From assembly GCA_036245525.1 (NCBI GenBank), contig BTPG01000002.1, forward strand, positions 118,460,286 to 118,524,285: 64,000 nt of DNA, given 5' to 3'. The notes beneath the pieces were generated by a model. It ran no database searches. It was given only the letters and a program-made list of their open reading frames with translations, and was not told where the DNA came from. This document shows, one piece after another, positions 42,327 to 52,316 of the stretch. How positions within the stretch are numbered: the stretch's first letter is position 1; the number at the start of each line of letters is the position of its first letter. This DNA comes from Semisulcospira habei (Eukaryota; Mollusca; Gastropoda; Semisulcospiridae). The translations under genes were made by a program, and so were the position numbers.

Positions 42327-42422
42327 TCCACCATGATATTTCAAGGTTGGTGTCAGAATAGCTTGGTGCCTAGAGGAGCCAAGCTCTTCAGACACCAACC
42401 TTAAAATATCATGGTCAATCCA
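42327..42422. repeat. Hairpin repeat, copy 3 (long stem)
   Basis: ACCATGATATTTCAAGGTTG ... TAGCTTGG pairs with CCAAGCT ... CAACCTTAAAATATCATGGT: a stem of about 37 bp with few mismatches around a short loop (GTGCCTAGAGGAG). It lies in the intron on the sense strand of the host gene. Confidence 0.85.
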
Positions 42423-42556
42423 AATCCTGTCATAGTCTTTCATGGCGTTATGGGTTAATAACAGTGTACAGTGTGCTTGTTGGGTTCAGTTCGCGGCTAC
42501 ATTCTGCGCATTGAGTCATATTATAAATATGATAAATGCGCCATATAAATGCTATG

Positions 42557-42593
<37 letters not shown>
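42557..42593. repeat. (ATT)n microsatellite
   Basis: About 11 TTA/ATT units. Confidence 0.97.
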
Positions 42594-42598
<5 letters not shown>

Positions 42599-42638
42599 GG
42601 CCTATTAATAACAGTATACCGTCAATCTGGAGAGTTAC

Positions 42639-42767
42639 CTTAGGCCACTCGATGGCAGGTCCAAGGAAGGGGCGACCAGGAGGAATCTCGCCAGGCTCCA
42701 AACCATCCATGTCCATGTATGGAGAGTCGTCACCACAGTACATCCCTGAGAAGCTGGATGGGATGGG
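42639..42767 (-). CDS. CHD6-9: Host gene exon: CHD6-9/kismet-like, ends EWPK
   Basis: A 129-bp, 43-codon minus-strand exon, phase 0 at both ends. The acceptor is tttgtggcag before 42767 and the donor gtaact after 42639. It encodes PIPSSFSGMYCGDDSPYMDM, an acidic stretch, and RPFLGPAIEWPK. The last four residues are the start of the conserved CHD6-9 block completed by the next exon (31222-31479). It follows exon 42915-43915 after a short intron of 147 bases, the only compact intron in the window. Confidence 0.92.
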
Positions 42768-42914
42768 CTGCCACAAAAAAACACAGCACTTAGTTGTTTT
42801 CACTTTCAACAATACACTATAATACAGTTTAACTATTTGAGTTAATCATTTTTTTTACAAGTAAATTACAAGGAGGGGAAGGGGGGGGGGGGTGTTTCAA
42901 CTTGTTTTACACAC

Positions 42915-43915
42915 CGACATTTCATCTGAGCCGACAGCAGTGCTGACGCGGTTGTCAGCCTTTTTCAGCTCCTCCTCATGAAGACGCTCGATCTCCCCTT
43001 TGATGATCTTCTCCTTGAGCTTCACATAGTCCACTTTCTCTTCCTTCACTGGCACCTTCACCTCTTTATCATTTACATTCTCCATTTTTCTAATGTCCAA
43101 TGTATTCACATCTACTTTTTCTTCTTTGGTCACTTTTGTCAATGTGTTGGCATCACTTTCTTCTTTCACAGATTCACATTTGTCTTGTCCAGCCTTTTCA
43201 GTCTTCACACTGTCACACTTTTCTTCTTTTATGGACACAGTTTCTTCCACTTCCATTTTTTCTTCTTTCACAACTGTTTCTGCACATACTTCTAATTTTT
43301 CTTGCACTGGGCTTTTGGAATTTACTTCCACAGCTTCAACATCCATGTTATCTGATTTCTGATCCCCACACTTTTTGTCCTCCTCGTTCAAAGCCGACTT
43401 TTCTGACAGCAATTTTTCATTTTGGACCAACTCCATTTTAGAAACCGAGTCGCCGGAAGATGGCGACTTTGATGGTGAAGCCGACACACACTTTGTATCA
43501 CTACTAGAGGAAACAACCATGGCTTTGTCTGAGACTGATGTGGGTGAGGAAGGTTTGCTGTCTGATGCATTCGTATCTCCAACTTCTTCTACATCCCCCA
43601 CCTTGTCAATCTCTTTCGTCTTAAAGTCTGAATCTTTGGAATCCGTCCTCTCTCTTTTGATAGCAGGGAAGCAATCCTTGGATGTGGAATCCACGGTGTC
43701 ATCTTCCTCCTCTTTCCTAGGCAGAGGGCTGATAGCAGGCTCCAGTTTGGGAGGACCTTCAGTATCATTGTCATTGTCTCCACTAGAGTGGGTGTATTGC
43801 ACTTTGCCGTTGTGGAGTGGGGGTGGGGAACTGGCCCGTGAGTCACGCAGGTCCATCGAGTCCTGAGATTTGGCATCCGATTCCATGTCATCATCACGCA
43901 GTTCAGAGGCAAGTG
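42915..43915 (-). CDS. CHD6-9: Host gene exon: CHD6-9/kismet-like, large acidic exon
   Basis: A minus-strand exon of 1001 bp. The acceptor is gacttttcag before 43915 (phase 1) and the donor gtgtgt after 42915 (phase 0). It encodes about 333 residues of low complexity: LASELRDDDMESDAKSQDS at the start, many KEEK/VKEE motifs in the middle (ETVVKEEKMEVEETVSIKEE and similar) and KEKIIKGEIERLHEEELKKAD near the end, which should form a helix. No enzymatic domain is expected. The position between the RHGVARTDYNI exon and EWPKDRV matches the acidic Ser-rich spacer of CHD7/8, which has VKLEDE-type motifs. VKEE, IKEE and VKTE are SUMO-site-like (PsiKxE), so heavy modification is plausible, by inference. 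Confidence 0.9.
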
Positions 43916-44501
43916 CTGAAAAGTCAAACAGTACATGTATGAGCATGTAAGCATGCACACAAGAGTAACACAAATGAACCAGGCCTACGGACAATATTAC
44001 AGCAAGTTACCATCTTAATCAGTATGTAAATTCCCATCGTACACATGAATGAGAACAGCAAGCAATAAAAATCACATTCACACAAACAAAAATCACAATA
44101 AATAAAACCCATTTCTGACCACACAATCTGTGGAGGATGGCTTAACTCCATAACTGCTAGTGACAATGCCATTATGGAGGATGGCTTAACCCCTTAACTG
44201 CTAGTGACAATACCATTATGGAGGATGGCTTAAACCACTTAACTGTTAACTGCTAGTGACAATACCATTAATGGAGGATGGCTTAACCACTTAACTGCTA
44301 GTGAAAATACCATTATGGAGGATGGCTTAACCACTTAAAGGCCCTATACTTCTGCGGGGAACTGCTTGAGACAGCCATGTATTGTGGTATTTCATTACAG
44401 CCTAAGTCCATTTGAACACCACAGGTACTCATTTCCCTCCAGACAACGTGACATATGAACACTGTACAAAAACCTAGTTCATCTGATCTGTAATCGTTCT
44501 C
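43916..44501. other. Intron with a minisatellite
   Basis: Start of the 19.6-kb intron between exons 63542-63702 and 42915-43915 (its 3' end in gene orientation). It contains the minisatellite at 44137-44340. No gene seen. Confidence 0.7.
44137..44340. repeat. Minisatellite, unit of about 52 bp, about 4 copies
   Basis: The unit includes GGATGGCTTAACCACTTAAC and TGCTAGTGACAATACCATTA. The same unit occurs at 55288-55812 and 63199-63228, on the far side of several insertions. Confidence 0.92.
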
Positions 44502-44518
44502 GTCTAAAAATAGATTAG
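44502..44518. repeat. Target-site duplication of the 2A-bearing LINE, left copy
   Basis: GTCTAAAAATAGATTAG, repeated exactly at 50548-50564. Confidence 0.95.
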
Positions 44519-44637
44519 GTCAAGGTGAGCACTAGTCACGATCGAGAAAGGACGCAAAATTCGGATCCTCTAACAAAAAATGTACGTTTTTCCTAATTAA
44601 GCCATCATTAATCATCACGTGAGAGACAAAGACCAGA

Positions 44638-45963
44638 ATGCCAGCGGGTGCTGAAGAACTACGTGCGAAAATCGGGATTTTTTGCCCGGTTTTAATGTGG
44701 ATTTTGAAGAGAAAGGCAGACAAAGCAGCACGCCGTGTGAAGGGACTCACACTACACAGCAAAGCCATGCGTGTTTTTGTGCTACTTTTCTTCGTGTCGT
44801 TGCTCGAAAGATGCGGCGACGTAGAACCTAACCCTGGTCCGGAGGACCAACTTGCGGCGTTTATGGACAGAATGGAGAAGAAAATTGAGGACCAGATGAA
44901 AGCGCAAGGGGACAACTTCGAGAGACTGACACAGATAATAGACGCCAACCATGGACGTATTGAGGAGAAAATCTCACAGTTACACGTTGACATGAAAGAT
45001 ATGAGAGATAAGCTAGCGAGACACGCAGCTGATATTGGAAAGTTGGCAGAATCAGATTCGGCAATAAACAAGCGCATCGATAAACTGGAGAATGAAATTG
45101 ACAATCTAGAGTCATTTTCCTGCAGAAACAACTTAAAGTTCATCGGTATACGTGAGTCTACAAGGGAGGACTACACCGCCTGTGCTCAGAAAATAGTGGA
45201 TGTACTTAACGAGCACTGCGGCACGCAGAGGACATGGTCTACCGACGACGTGGAGAGAGCCCACAGGGTGGGTCTCCGTAAGGAAAACGTCAAGCACCCC
45301 CACCCTCGGGCTCTCATTGTGCGCTTCAGCCGCTGGGGGGACAAGATGTCAGTGGTGCAGGACAAGCGCCTCAAGGCCAGCCTCAGGGACAGCGGCATCA
45401 AGATGGCAGCGGATCTGACCAGGCGACAGAGGGCAGCGATCGAGCAAGCGAAAAAGGCAGGAAAGTTCGCCTACTACAAGAATGGCCGCCTGCACGCGGA
45501 AGATCGAAGCACCCCCGCAGCCAAAGGGACGGGTCACCCCCCGGCGCCTGTACGCGCCAGCGTCCGTGACGACCTCCAGCATCTACAGCAGCGGGCATCG
45601 GGTGTTGACTGCAGCAACGGCGAGAGCGAGGGGGATACAGAGGATACGGGTCTCCGCCTACCACCGCCTTTACACTCTCCTGTGAGGAATTTCTGTAAAC
45701 ACAGGGAAACACCGAGGGATTCCCTGCCAGCTGTCCGGGATTCCTCACGCCAGACACGTGACGCGACATATGACGCGTCCACTTCACACAGCCAGCCGGC
45801 TAGTGCAGCAGGGGGTCCAGGCAGTCGTGACCAGCCGCGTGACAGGTGCCAGCCCCGTGTTACCGACATGTTCCAGCGAGCACCCTACGAGACCCGGTCT
45901 GGAACATCGGGGCGTGGTAGGGGTCGGGGTCATGGTCAGGGGAGTCCCACGGGGAGCGGCTAG
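44638..45963 (+). CDS. LINE ORF1 with hydrophobic leader, 2A peptide and coiled coil
   Basis: 441 codons, intact. Residues 44-60 (MRVFVLLFFVSLLERCG) form a hydrophobic leader followed at 61-68 by DVEPNPGP, a complete 2A motif (D-V/I-E-x-N-P-G-P), at nt 44818-44841. In such motifs the ribosome skips the last Gly-Pro bond, releasing the leader and starting the main protein at Pro68. The Met at residue 44 (nt 44767) may be the true start, giving a 25-residue leader-2A. Residues about 70-165 are heptad-rich (MEKKIEDQMKAQGDNFERL, IDKLENEIDNLES), a coiled coil. Then comes SCRNNLKFIGIRE ... DDVERAHRVG, resembling the RNA-binding region of L1-type ORF1 proteins (transposase 22 family). The C-terminus is basic and ends in RGRGRGHGQG. 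It should be an RNA chaperone in the LINE particle. Confidence 0.92.
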   Translation: MPAGAEELRAKIGIFCPVLMWILKRKADKAARRVKGLTLHSKAMRVFVLLFFVSLLERCGDVEPNPGPEDQLAAFMDRMEKKIEDQMKAQGDNFERLTQIIDANHGRIEEKISQLHVDMKDMRDKLARHAADIGKLAESDSAINKRIDKLENEIDNLESFSCRNNLKFIGIRESTREDYTACAQKIVDVLNEHCGTQRTWSTDDVERAHRVGLRKENVKHPHPRALIVRFSRWGDKMSVVQDKRLKASLRDSGIKMAADLTRRQRAAIEQAKKAGKFAYYKNGRLHAEDRSTPAAKGTGHPPAPVRASVRDDLQHLQQRASGVDCSNGESEGDTEDTGLRLPPPLHSPVRNFCKHRETPRDSLPAVRDSSRQTRDATYDASTSHSQPASAAGGPGSRDQPRDRCQPRVTDMFQRAPYETRSGTSGRGRGRGHGQGSPTGSG

Positions 45964-46014
45964 CGGTGTGACCCCGGCCCTGGCGATGCTGTCCGTCAGA
46001 AAACCGCCAGGTAA

Positions 46015-48892
46015 TTGTGTTGGAATGTGGACATTCTTGTGCAGAAGTTAAGTGAGTCAGATTTTGTCAACTTTATTACTTCTTTTGACTTTTCTTGCCT
46101 GATAGAAACATTCACCAGTTTGTCATTTGATTTCTCCATCACCTTTTGTGACTTTGTTTTGCACGCCCCAGTCAACAAACTGTCGAAACTAGGTAGGGGA
46201 TCTGGTGGAGTGGTTTTTCTTGTGAAGAAAAGTACAGCACGTTACGTGACTAGGATAGATACTAGTCTTGACAATACCATAGTGGTGAAAACAGCAGGAA
46301 CTATAGTGGGGTTAATGCAAGATGTGATTTTAGTGTGTTCATATGTACCTCCATCGTCATCACCTTACTACAAAGAGAAAACTGTAAATAGTAACATCCC
46401 GTTGCTCGAACAGTTGATTTTCGATATCCAGGAGAAGGAAAATAACTGTCACATTATAGTCTGTGGTGACTTAAATGCACGAACTGGGCTATGGCAAAAC
46501 AAAACGGACGATGGCAATATTGATGGGTTGATAGGGATTGACCAGGTGGATGATAATTTTAGAAACTCTGATGATGTTGTAATTAACCATTTCGGACGAC
46601 TATAAATAGAAATGTGTTCCCCTCTACATCACTGTGGGTGTTAAATGGGGACAGTGATACCAGTTCAGGTAAATTTACTTATGTATCTCCGCATGGTAAC
46701 AGTGTGGTGGACTACTTTCTGTGTAGCTATGATATTGTGCCACAGTGTACAGTACAAATTGTACATAGAGTGGAATCGCCCCACATGCCTTTGGTACTGC
46801 AGATGTTATGCCATTGTCAAGCATCCGATGAGCCCGTTGAAAAGCAGTTTGTTTCTAAATATATCTGGAATCCGGAGTTGCAACAGGAATACACGGATAG
46901 AGTGTAGGGTCAGAGGATGCTTGATGAGGCTTATCATACCATTGATCTGTCTGCAGACATAGCCATTAAACATTTCACGGAGTATCTCTACTATTGTGCA
47001 GATTTTATGAAAAAACAGGTTTGTGTGGGCGGTTCCTCTCACTGTACAGGCTCAGTGTGGTTCGACAATGACTGTCGTGACCTGAAAAGAGAAGCGAGGA
47101 AAGCGCTGCGTGTGTTCAGTAGGTCACGTTGTGATGAGGATAGACAGGCATACTGTGACAAGAGACGTGCGTATAAGGCCATGTTGGTAACTAAGAAAAG
47201 ACACCACAACCAATCCACGTGCAGACGGCTACTGGACAATGCAAACAGTAGTGCGGTGTTTTGGAAACACGTGCGAATCACGAACAGAAGGAAACGAGAA
47301 CAGGTGATTAAAATAGAGACTTGGGAGACACATTTTCGCACTGTGCTCAGTGGTCAGTTACCGGACAGGGACGACCGGGAATTCCCGCTACCAACTTGCT
47401 CTGTTGCTGGGCCGGCGGACTCGGGAACATGTAGGCACGTGCCCGAGTTGGACGGCCCAATAACAGAGCAAGAGGTCAGACACGCTATGTGCAAGCTGAA
47501 ATCTGGGAAAGCGGCAGGCATTGATCAAGTGTTATCAGAGTACCTGAAACATGCAGGTGATACTATTGTGCCATTTTTGACGAAATACTTTAATCACCTG
47601 CTCGATAACCAGTACTTTCCTGTTGAGTGGAGTCGTTCCGTGATTGTTCCGATCTTTAAGAAGGGCGATACAAATAACCCAGCCAACTATAGAGGGGTGT
47701 CTCTGCTCAGTGTGATCAGTAAAGCTTTTACTTCCATTCTAAACAGTAGACTCTACAAGTGGGCAGAAAAAGAGGAAAAAATAAACGAAGAGCAAGCCGG
47801 GTTTAGGCAGGGATACTCAACTGTTGATCATATATTCACTTTGATATCTATTATACAAAGATCCCTTGCTCGAAATAACTATATGTGGCTTTCATCGATT
47901 ACAAGCGTGCTTTTGACTCTGTAGACAGGGAAATGTTGTGGTCTGTTCTTACCCATGTACAGGTCTCTACAAAAATGGTTCAGATGCTGAAAGCCATGCA
48001 TGCATCTGTTCAGGCGTGTGTAAGAGCGGGCTTCCAATACTCGGATTTCTTCGACTGCCCCGCCGGGGTCAGGCAGGGTTGTTTAGCAAGCCCTGTAATT
48101 TTCTCTTTGTTAATTAATGAAGTTGCAAACTACGTAAATGAAAATGGTCGACACGGAGTACAACTACTGCCTGGTCTGAAAGATTTTTTCATTACTTTTT
48201 GCGGACGATGTAGCTTTATTGTCCACAAGCGCTGTGGGGCTGCAGAACCAGATAACTAACCTCAAGCGCTCTTCTGATAAGACTTGGTTTAGAGGTTAGT
48301 CTCGAGAAAACCAAGGTAATGGTGTTTAGAAAAGGCGGGCGACTGCCAGCGAAAGACAAATGGTATATTGGTGCAACCGAAATGGAAGTGGTTAACAGTT
48401 ATAAATACCTTGGTTTCACACTGACCACAAAACTATCGTTTACTGTGGCCCTCTCCGACTATGCTGAACGGGCGAAGGCGAAAGTTTCTCAGTTATTGAG
48501 GACTATGTGGAAACTTGGCAACCTTAACCCATGTATTTTCTTTAAGCTTTTTGATACCCAGGTGGCGCCGATGCTCCTATACTCGTCTGAAGTATGGGGG
48601 CTGAAGCAGTTTGAAACAATAGAAAAGGTGCACACTTTCGCCTGCAAGAGTCTACTGAGTGTGGATGTCAGATTGATTGTACATTGCTTAACGTCCCGAC
48701 AGCAACAAGGCTTTCTCAGGACGTGCCTGCACTGCTTGTGAAAAAAAAAAAAAAAAAAAACATTGAATGTATGTCGCCAGCCAGTCAATCCACTGCACAC
48801 TAATAGCATAATAAGAGCTACAAAGTATTGGATGAAACTGATTAAAATGTCTGATACAAGACTTCCTAAGCAGGCGTACAAGATGCAGTTGA
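46015..48892 (+). pseudogene. 2A-LINE ORF2: endonuclease and reverse transcriptase, several breaks
   Basis: The endonuclease opens CWNVDILVQKLSESDF (46018), with CLIETF, VCGDLNARTG near 46465 and NHFGRL at the end. The frame shifts at about 46605. The next frame reads FTYVSPHGNSVVDYF, meets a TAG at 46905, and continues to the RT: KLKSGKAAGIDQ, NYRGVSLLSVISKAF, EEQAGFRQGYSTVD. It shifts near 47885 to AFIDYKRAFDSVD and VRQGCLASPVIF, again near 48190 at FADDVALLS (the catalytic pair is intact), and once more before LGLEVSLEKTKVMVF. The last part is SYKYLGFTLTTK ... LLYSSEVWG, then ATKYWMKLIKMSDTRLPKQAYKMQL. At least four frameshifts and one stop make it dead. A short SINE fragment (48674-48790) also cuts it. 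Confidence 0.88.
48674..48790 (-). repeat. 5'-truncated SINE fragment in 2A-LINE ORF2
   Basis: Contains the GATTGATTGTACATTGCTTA tail through to TATGTCGCCAGCCAGTC only. No clear target duplication. Confidence 0.8.
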
Positions 48893-49689
48893 TGATGATT
48901 GATGATTGTACATTGCTTAACGTCCCGACAGCAACAAGGCTTTCTCAGGACGTGCCTGCACTGCTTGTGAAAAAAAAACTAAACAGAAAATTGAATGTAT
49001 GTCGCCAGCCGGTCAAATACATTAAATAAACCTACAACATGGGGCATAAATAAAGCTAAGACCATTTAGCAACACACATCCAACATCAAGAGCTACAGGC
49101 AGTGCAGACAGTAGGGAGAGTTTTAAAAAGGCAAATACAGATGAATGGTTGATTGATTGATTGTACATTGCTTAACGTCCCGACAGCAACAAGGCTTTCT
49201 CAGGACGTGCCTGCACTGCTTGTGAAAAAAAAAAAAAAAAAAAAAACCCAGAACATTGAATGTATGTCGCCAGCCGGTCAAATACGTTAAATAAACCTAA
49301 CACATGGGGCCTAAATAAAGCTAAGACCATTTAGCAACACACATCCAATATCAAGAGCTACAGGCAGTGCAGACAGTAGGGAGAGTTTTAAAAAGGCAAA
49401 TACAGGTGAATGGACCAAGGGTAGACAGAAACACATGCCCCAGAATAGAGAGAAAAACTCACCCTGTGGGGCTGACCAGGGTGACCCTGGGAACTAAAAA
49501 GTACCTAACCCCACCCAAGTCCCCCAGGGCAGACCCGGGTGGGGCACAGATGAATGGACCTCGGGTAGACAGAAACACATGCCCCAGAATAGAGAGAAAA
49601 ACCCACCCTGTGGGGCTGACCAGGGTGACCCTGGGAACTAAAAAATACCTAACCCCACCCAAGTCCCCCAGGGCAGACCAGGGTGGGGA
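48893..49689 (-). mobile_element. SINE copy b, hosting SINE copy c
   Basis: A 13-bp target duplication AAGATGCAGTTGA (48880-48892 and 49690-49702). Without the nested copy it is about 388 bp. Removing it rejoins the LINE ORF2 frame (KMQL|NCTVAS). The SINE reads 5' to 3' on the minus strand: a 110-bp head, a middle part, then a LINE-like tail ending in GATT-type repeats. Confidence 0.92.
49149..49545 (-). mobile_element. SINE copy c, inside copy b
   Basis: A 12-bp target duplication ACAGATGAATGG (49137-49148 and 49546-49557). 397 bp, full length: it has the same 5' end (GGGTGGGG on the plus strand) as the copies at 52541 and 55346. It carries a 22-base A run in the tail region. Confidence 0.93.
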
Positions 49690-49702
49690 AAGATGCAGTT
49701 GA

Positions 49703-50235
49703 ACTGTACCGTAGCAAGTTGTTTTTGGGCGAAGCAAACTGAAAGCACCCTACACAAATATGGCTTTGGCCACGTTTGGCAAAACGGTGGTGTGGGGGAT
49801 GAAAGGGCTTTTTTGTTGTTGTACAGGCAAAGACTGAAAGAGTCATTTGAGCTGTCATGGGAAACGAAGGTTCAGTCAAGCGACAGGTTTGCAACTTACA
49901 AGCAGTTCAAAACGGTATTCGAACCAGAAAGATATCTATCCCAGATTACGATAAAGAAATTCAGGGACAACCTTATATGTTTTAGACTGGGAACAGTAGA
50001 ACTGAATGTAAATAATAGGTATTCAAATACACATGTGAAGGGCTGTCCATTCTGTATTGGGACTGTGGAGAATGAAGAACACTTCCTCTTGTATTGCAAT
50101 AGATACTCAGCACTGAGGAATAAGTACTTGGCTAGCCTTTTGAATGACACTAAGAATGAGGACATAAGCATGTTGCTTGCAAACCTGGACTGTGACTATC
50201 AGAAAAGTTGCAATGTTCATATTCTATGCACTTAA
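49703..50235 (+). pseudogene. 2A-LINE ORF2, C-terminal part
   Basis: The frame continues from KMQL through NCTVASCFWAKQTE, TLHKYGFGHVWQNGGVGDE and KKFRDNLICFRLGTVEL to CPFCIGTVENEEHFLLYC, a zinc-knuckle-like motif common at the C-terminus of such LINEs. The stop is at 50235. This section is intact once the SINE is removed. No RNase H domain is seen. Confidence 0.85.
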
Positions 50236-50547
50236 ATTACGCAATGAACAACTATCTGTGTAATAGGACATTATCTATGGGCCGATGGCCGCAAAAACAT
50301 CTGTTCAGTCTGCCCCATAGTGGGGTAGACCCCTTGATGTAGCGCGTCTGTGCGCGCTGCGGTGCGGCGTGTGTGTGTGTGTGTGTGATCATTATATTAT
50401 GAGTACCAATTCCAAGAAGAAATTGTTTTTTATTCATATCTTGTCTGTTCCCTTTCTCGTGTTGTCATTGGTTTTTCCAGTTATGTAATCTCACCCCAAT
50501 TCGAATGGGTCGTTGACCTTCCGAATAAAGTGTTCTGAGTTCTGAGA
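50236..50547 (+). other. 2A-LINE 3' untranslated part
   Basis: Includes a short (GT)n at 50369-50388 and GAATAAAGTG near the end, followed by two TTCTGAG units before the target duplication. Confidence 0.8.
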
Positions 50548-50564
50548 GTCTAAAAATAGATTAG

Positions 50565-51412
50565 CAGCAGACGACACAGATACGGTTTCGGCTGCTACAG
50601 ACATGCGCATTGAATACAAAATATTGCATCACAGTGATTCTGTCAAGCAGACGCTTCTTTGGCGGTGTGCCTTCAAAAGTGATTGTACAACTAGAATGAC
50701 ATTCCTTGAAAGGAATCATCTTGGTGACTGATACAGAGCCTATAAAACGGAAGTTAGTAGTAGCGTCAGAGATTTGAAATACCGCGCCAGATTAACAGGG
50801 CTGGTGCAAGATCAGTGCTGAGTCAGGTGAGCAGGCAAGACTGATTCGAGGAGAGGAGAAAAATCAAGTTCCTGACCGGTGAGAGTGACTGAGACCGATC
50901 GATGCAGAGATGAAAACAAGGCTACATTTCGACTTGTAAGTACCATTCCGAACATTTTATATGACCCATGTTCGCTACGTCAGTCGTCGTTTATGTTCCC
51001 TTGATTCGACACCCGGCATTTCACGCTCGTGTGTTGAGCCGAGATTACATCAGAAACTGGCCGGAGACGTGCAGTGAACAAATGTTTCACAGTAATGACA
51101 GTATACACACGAGGCGTGATGTTGGAAAGTTACCGGCTTTAGTAGTAAAACTGTTGCCGCTAGGGTTTCACGTGAAAGAAAAACAGAAGATCTTCTGTTT
51201 TTCTTTACCGGCTTTAGGCTTGCAGTTGAGCACCCGTGAGCAGGCATGTACAAACACTTTCTAGTCAGTCAGTATAGTACGAAGTACGTAACAGCATTCA
51301 GTAACCACAGTAACCTTTCAGCAAGTGGCGACTGGTCGGCTTCAGAAGATGTTTATTCTTGTTCAAAGTATTCACGATTTACAATTTTGAGCATGCCGTT
51401 TATTGATCGCAT

Positions 51413-51445
<33 letters not shown>

Positions 51446-52303
51446 AGTTGTAAATGTGTGTGTGTGTGTGTGTGTGTGTAGTTGTAGGTCTGGATGTGTA
51501 CAGCTGACATGTCACATGATTTTCTTTCAAATATATTTTGCCAATGACCCCACAGAATCAGTCTGCCAAGACTCAATACCTGTTAGTATACCTTTCACTA
51601 ATGTCTTTAATGTGTGTAAATGTTACGTATGTACCATGAATCCATTTTCATACCAGGAATCCATTTTCAAATGATACCGACAGTTGTGCAATACAGACTT
51701 TTTTGAAGTGTAGTTGGATGAGAAGTATAATTTTTGTAGTAACAGTGATTGTGAATTATAACACAGTAATGTTTTTGCCTGTCTTTTAAAATGTGTAGAG
51801 TGTTCTCCATAGAGTATCCGAAATGGTACACAAGATGCAATTAGCTTACACATTTGGTTGTCACTGTATACTACCACTGTATACTATACAGCTGCATCTA
51901 TTTCAACTAAACAAGAAAAATTAGAAGTGTACATGACAGGTTGTACAATTGACTTGCTATAACCTGACCTCACCTTTTGTTCTTGGCTTTGGTAATGTTG
52001 AATTTTATGTGCATACAGTCTGTACCTGTGTGCACTTGCTTTCTCTGTATCAAAGTGTGTGCGTGCGTGTCTGTGTGTGCAATTTTTGTAACACACACAC
52101 CCTCACACACCCACCCCGTGTTGTACTTAAAAATAGTTCCTAGTGTACCGTGTAGTATGTCATTATGATATCACCCCAATTTATGTTTATGCATTACTTT
52201 ATAATTTACAGTTGCAGGTGCAGGTGATTTTGAGACGTATGCAGCACCTTGCCTCATTAATAACACCGTTTTGCACTGTACTCTTCCAAGCTGTTTCCCT
52301 TTC
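50565..52303. other. Intron; possible plus-strand promoter-like spot, no gene supported
   Basis: Host intron (antisense side). It contains GCCTATAAAACGG near 50733 and a donor-like TTGTAAGTACC near 50935, two (GT)n tracts (51414-51441, 51454-51478) and no ORF of merit. Confidence 0.5.
51414..51478. repeat. Two (GT)n tracts
   Basis: Two GT dinucleotide runs separated by TTAAGTTGTAAA. Confidence 0.95.
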
Positions 52304-52316
52304 GCAAATTGTTAGG

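Larger units (their letters stand above)
42151..42638. other. Intron with hairpin repeat and (ATT)n
   Basis: Host intron directly after exon 42639-42767. It holds the hairpin at 42327-42422 and a trinucleotide tract at 42557-42593. Nothing coding. Confidence 0.7.
44519..50547 (+). mobile_element. 2A-bearing LINE (CR1/L2/Rex1-like), 6.03 kb with insertions
   Basis: A 17-bp exact target duplication brackets it. Without the SINE insertions it is about 5.1 kb: a short leader, ORF1 (44638-45963, intact), ORF2 with endonuclease and RT (broken), and a 3' end CGAATAAAGTGTTCTGAGTT followed by a TTCTGAG repeat instead of poly(A). 2A sequences at ORF1 N-termini are known in CR1/L2/Rex1-type LINEs of invertebrates, and the short 3' repeat agrees. 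It lies antisense to the host gene. Confidence 0.92.

Noticed and set aside
42978..43866. Plus-strand frames rich in Phe and Ser opposite the large acidic exon
   Set aside because: Shadows of the minus-strand CHD exon; the minus frame has splice sites and domain-consistent neighbours.
44137..44340. Regular repeats considered as a CRISPR array
   Set aside because: Head-to-tail 52-bp units with no variable spacers, in a spliced eukaryotic gene; it is a minisatellite.
49430..49560. SINE head considered as a tRNA or 5S rRNA gene
   Set aside because: I could not fit a cloverleaf, A and B boxes or a 5S core; origin of the head left open.
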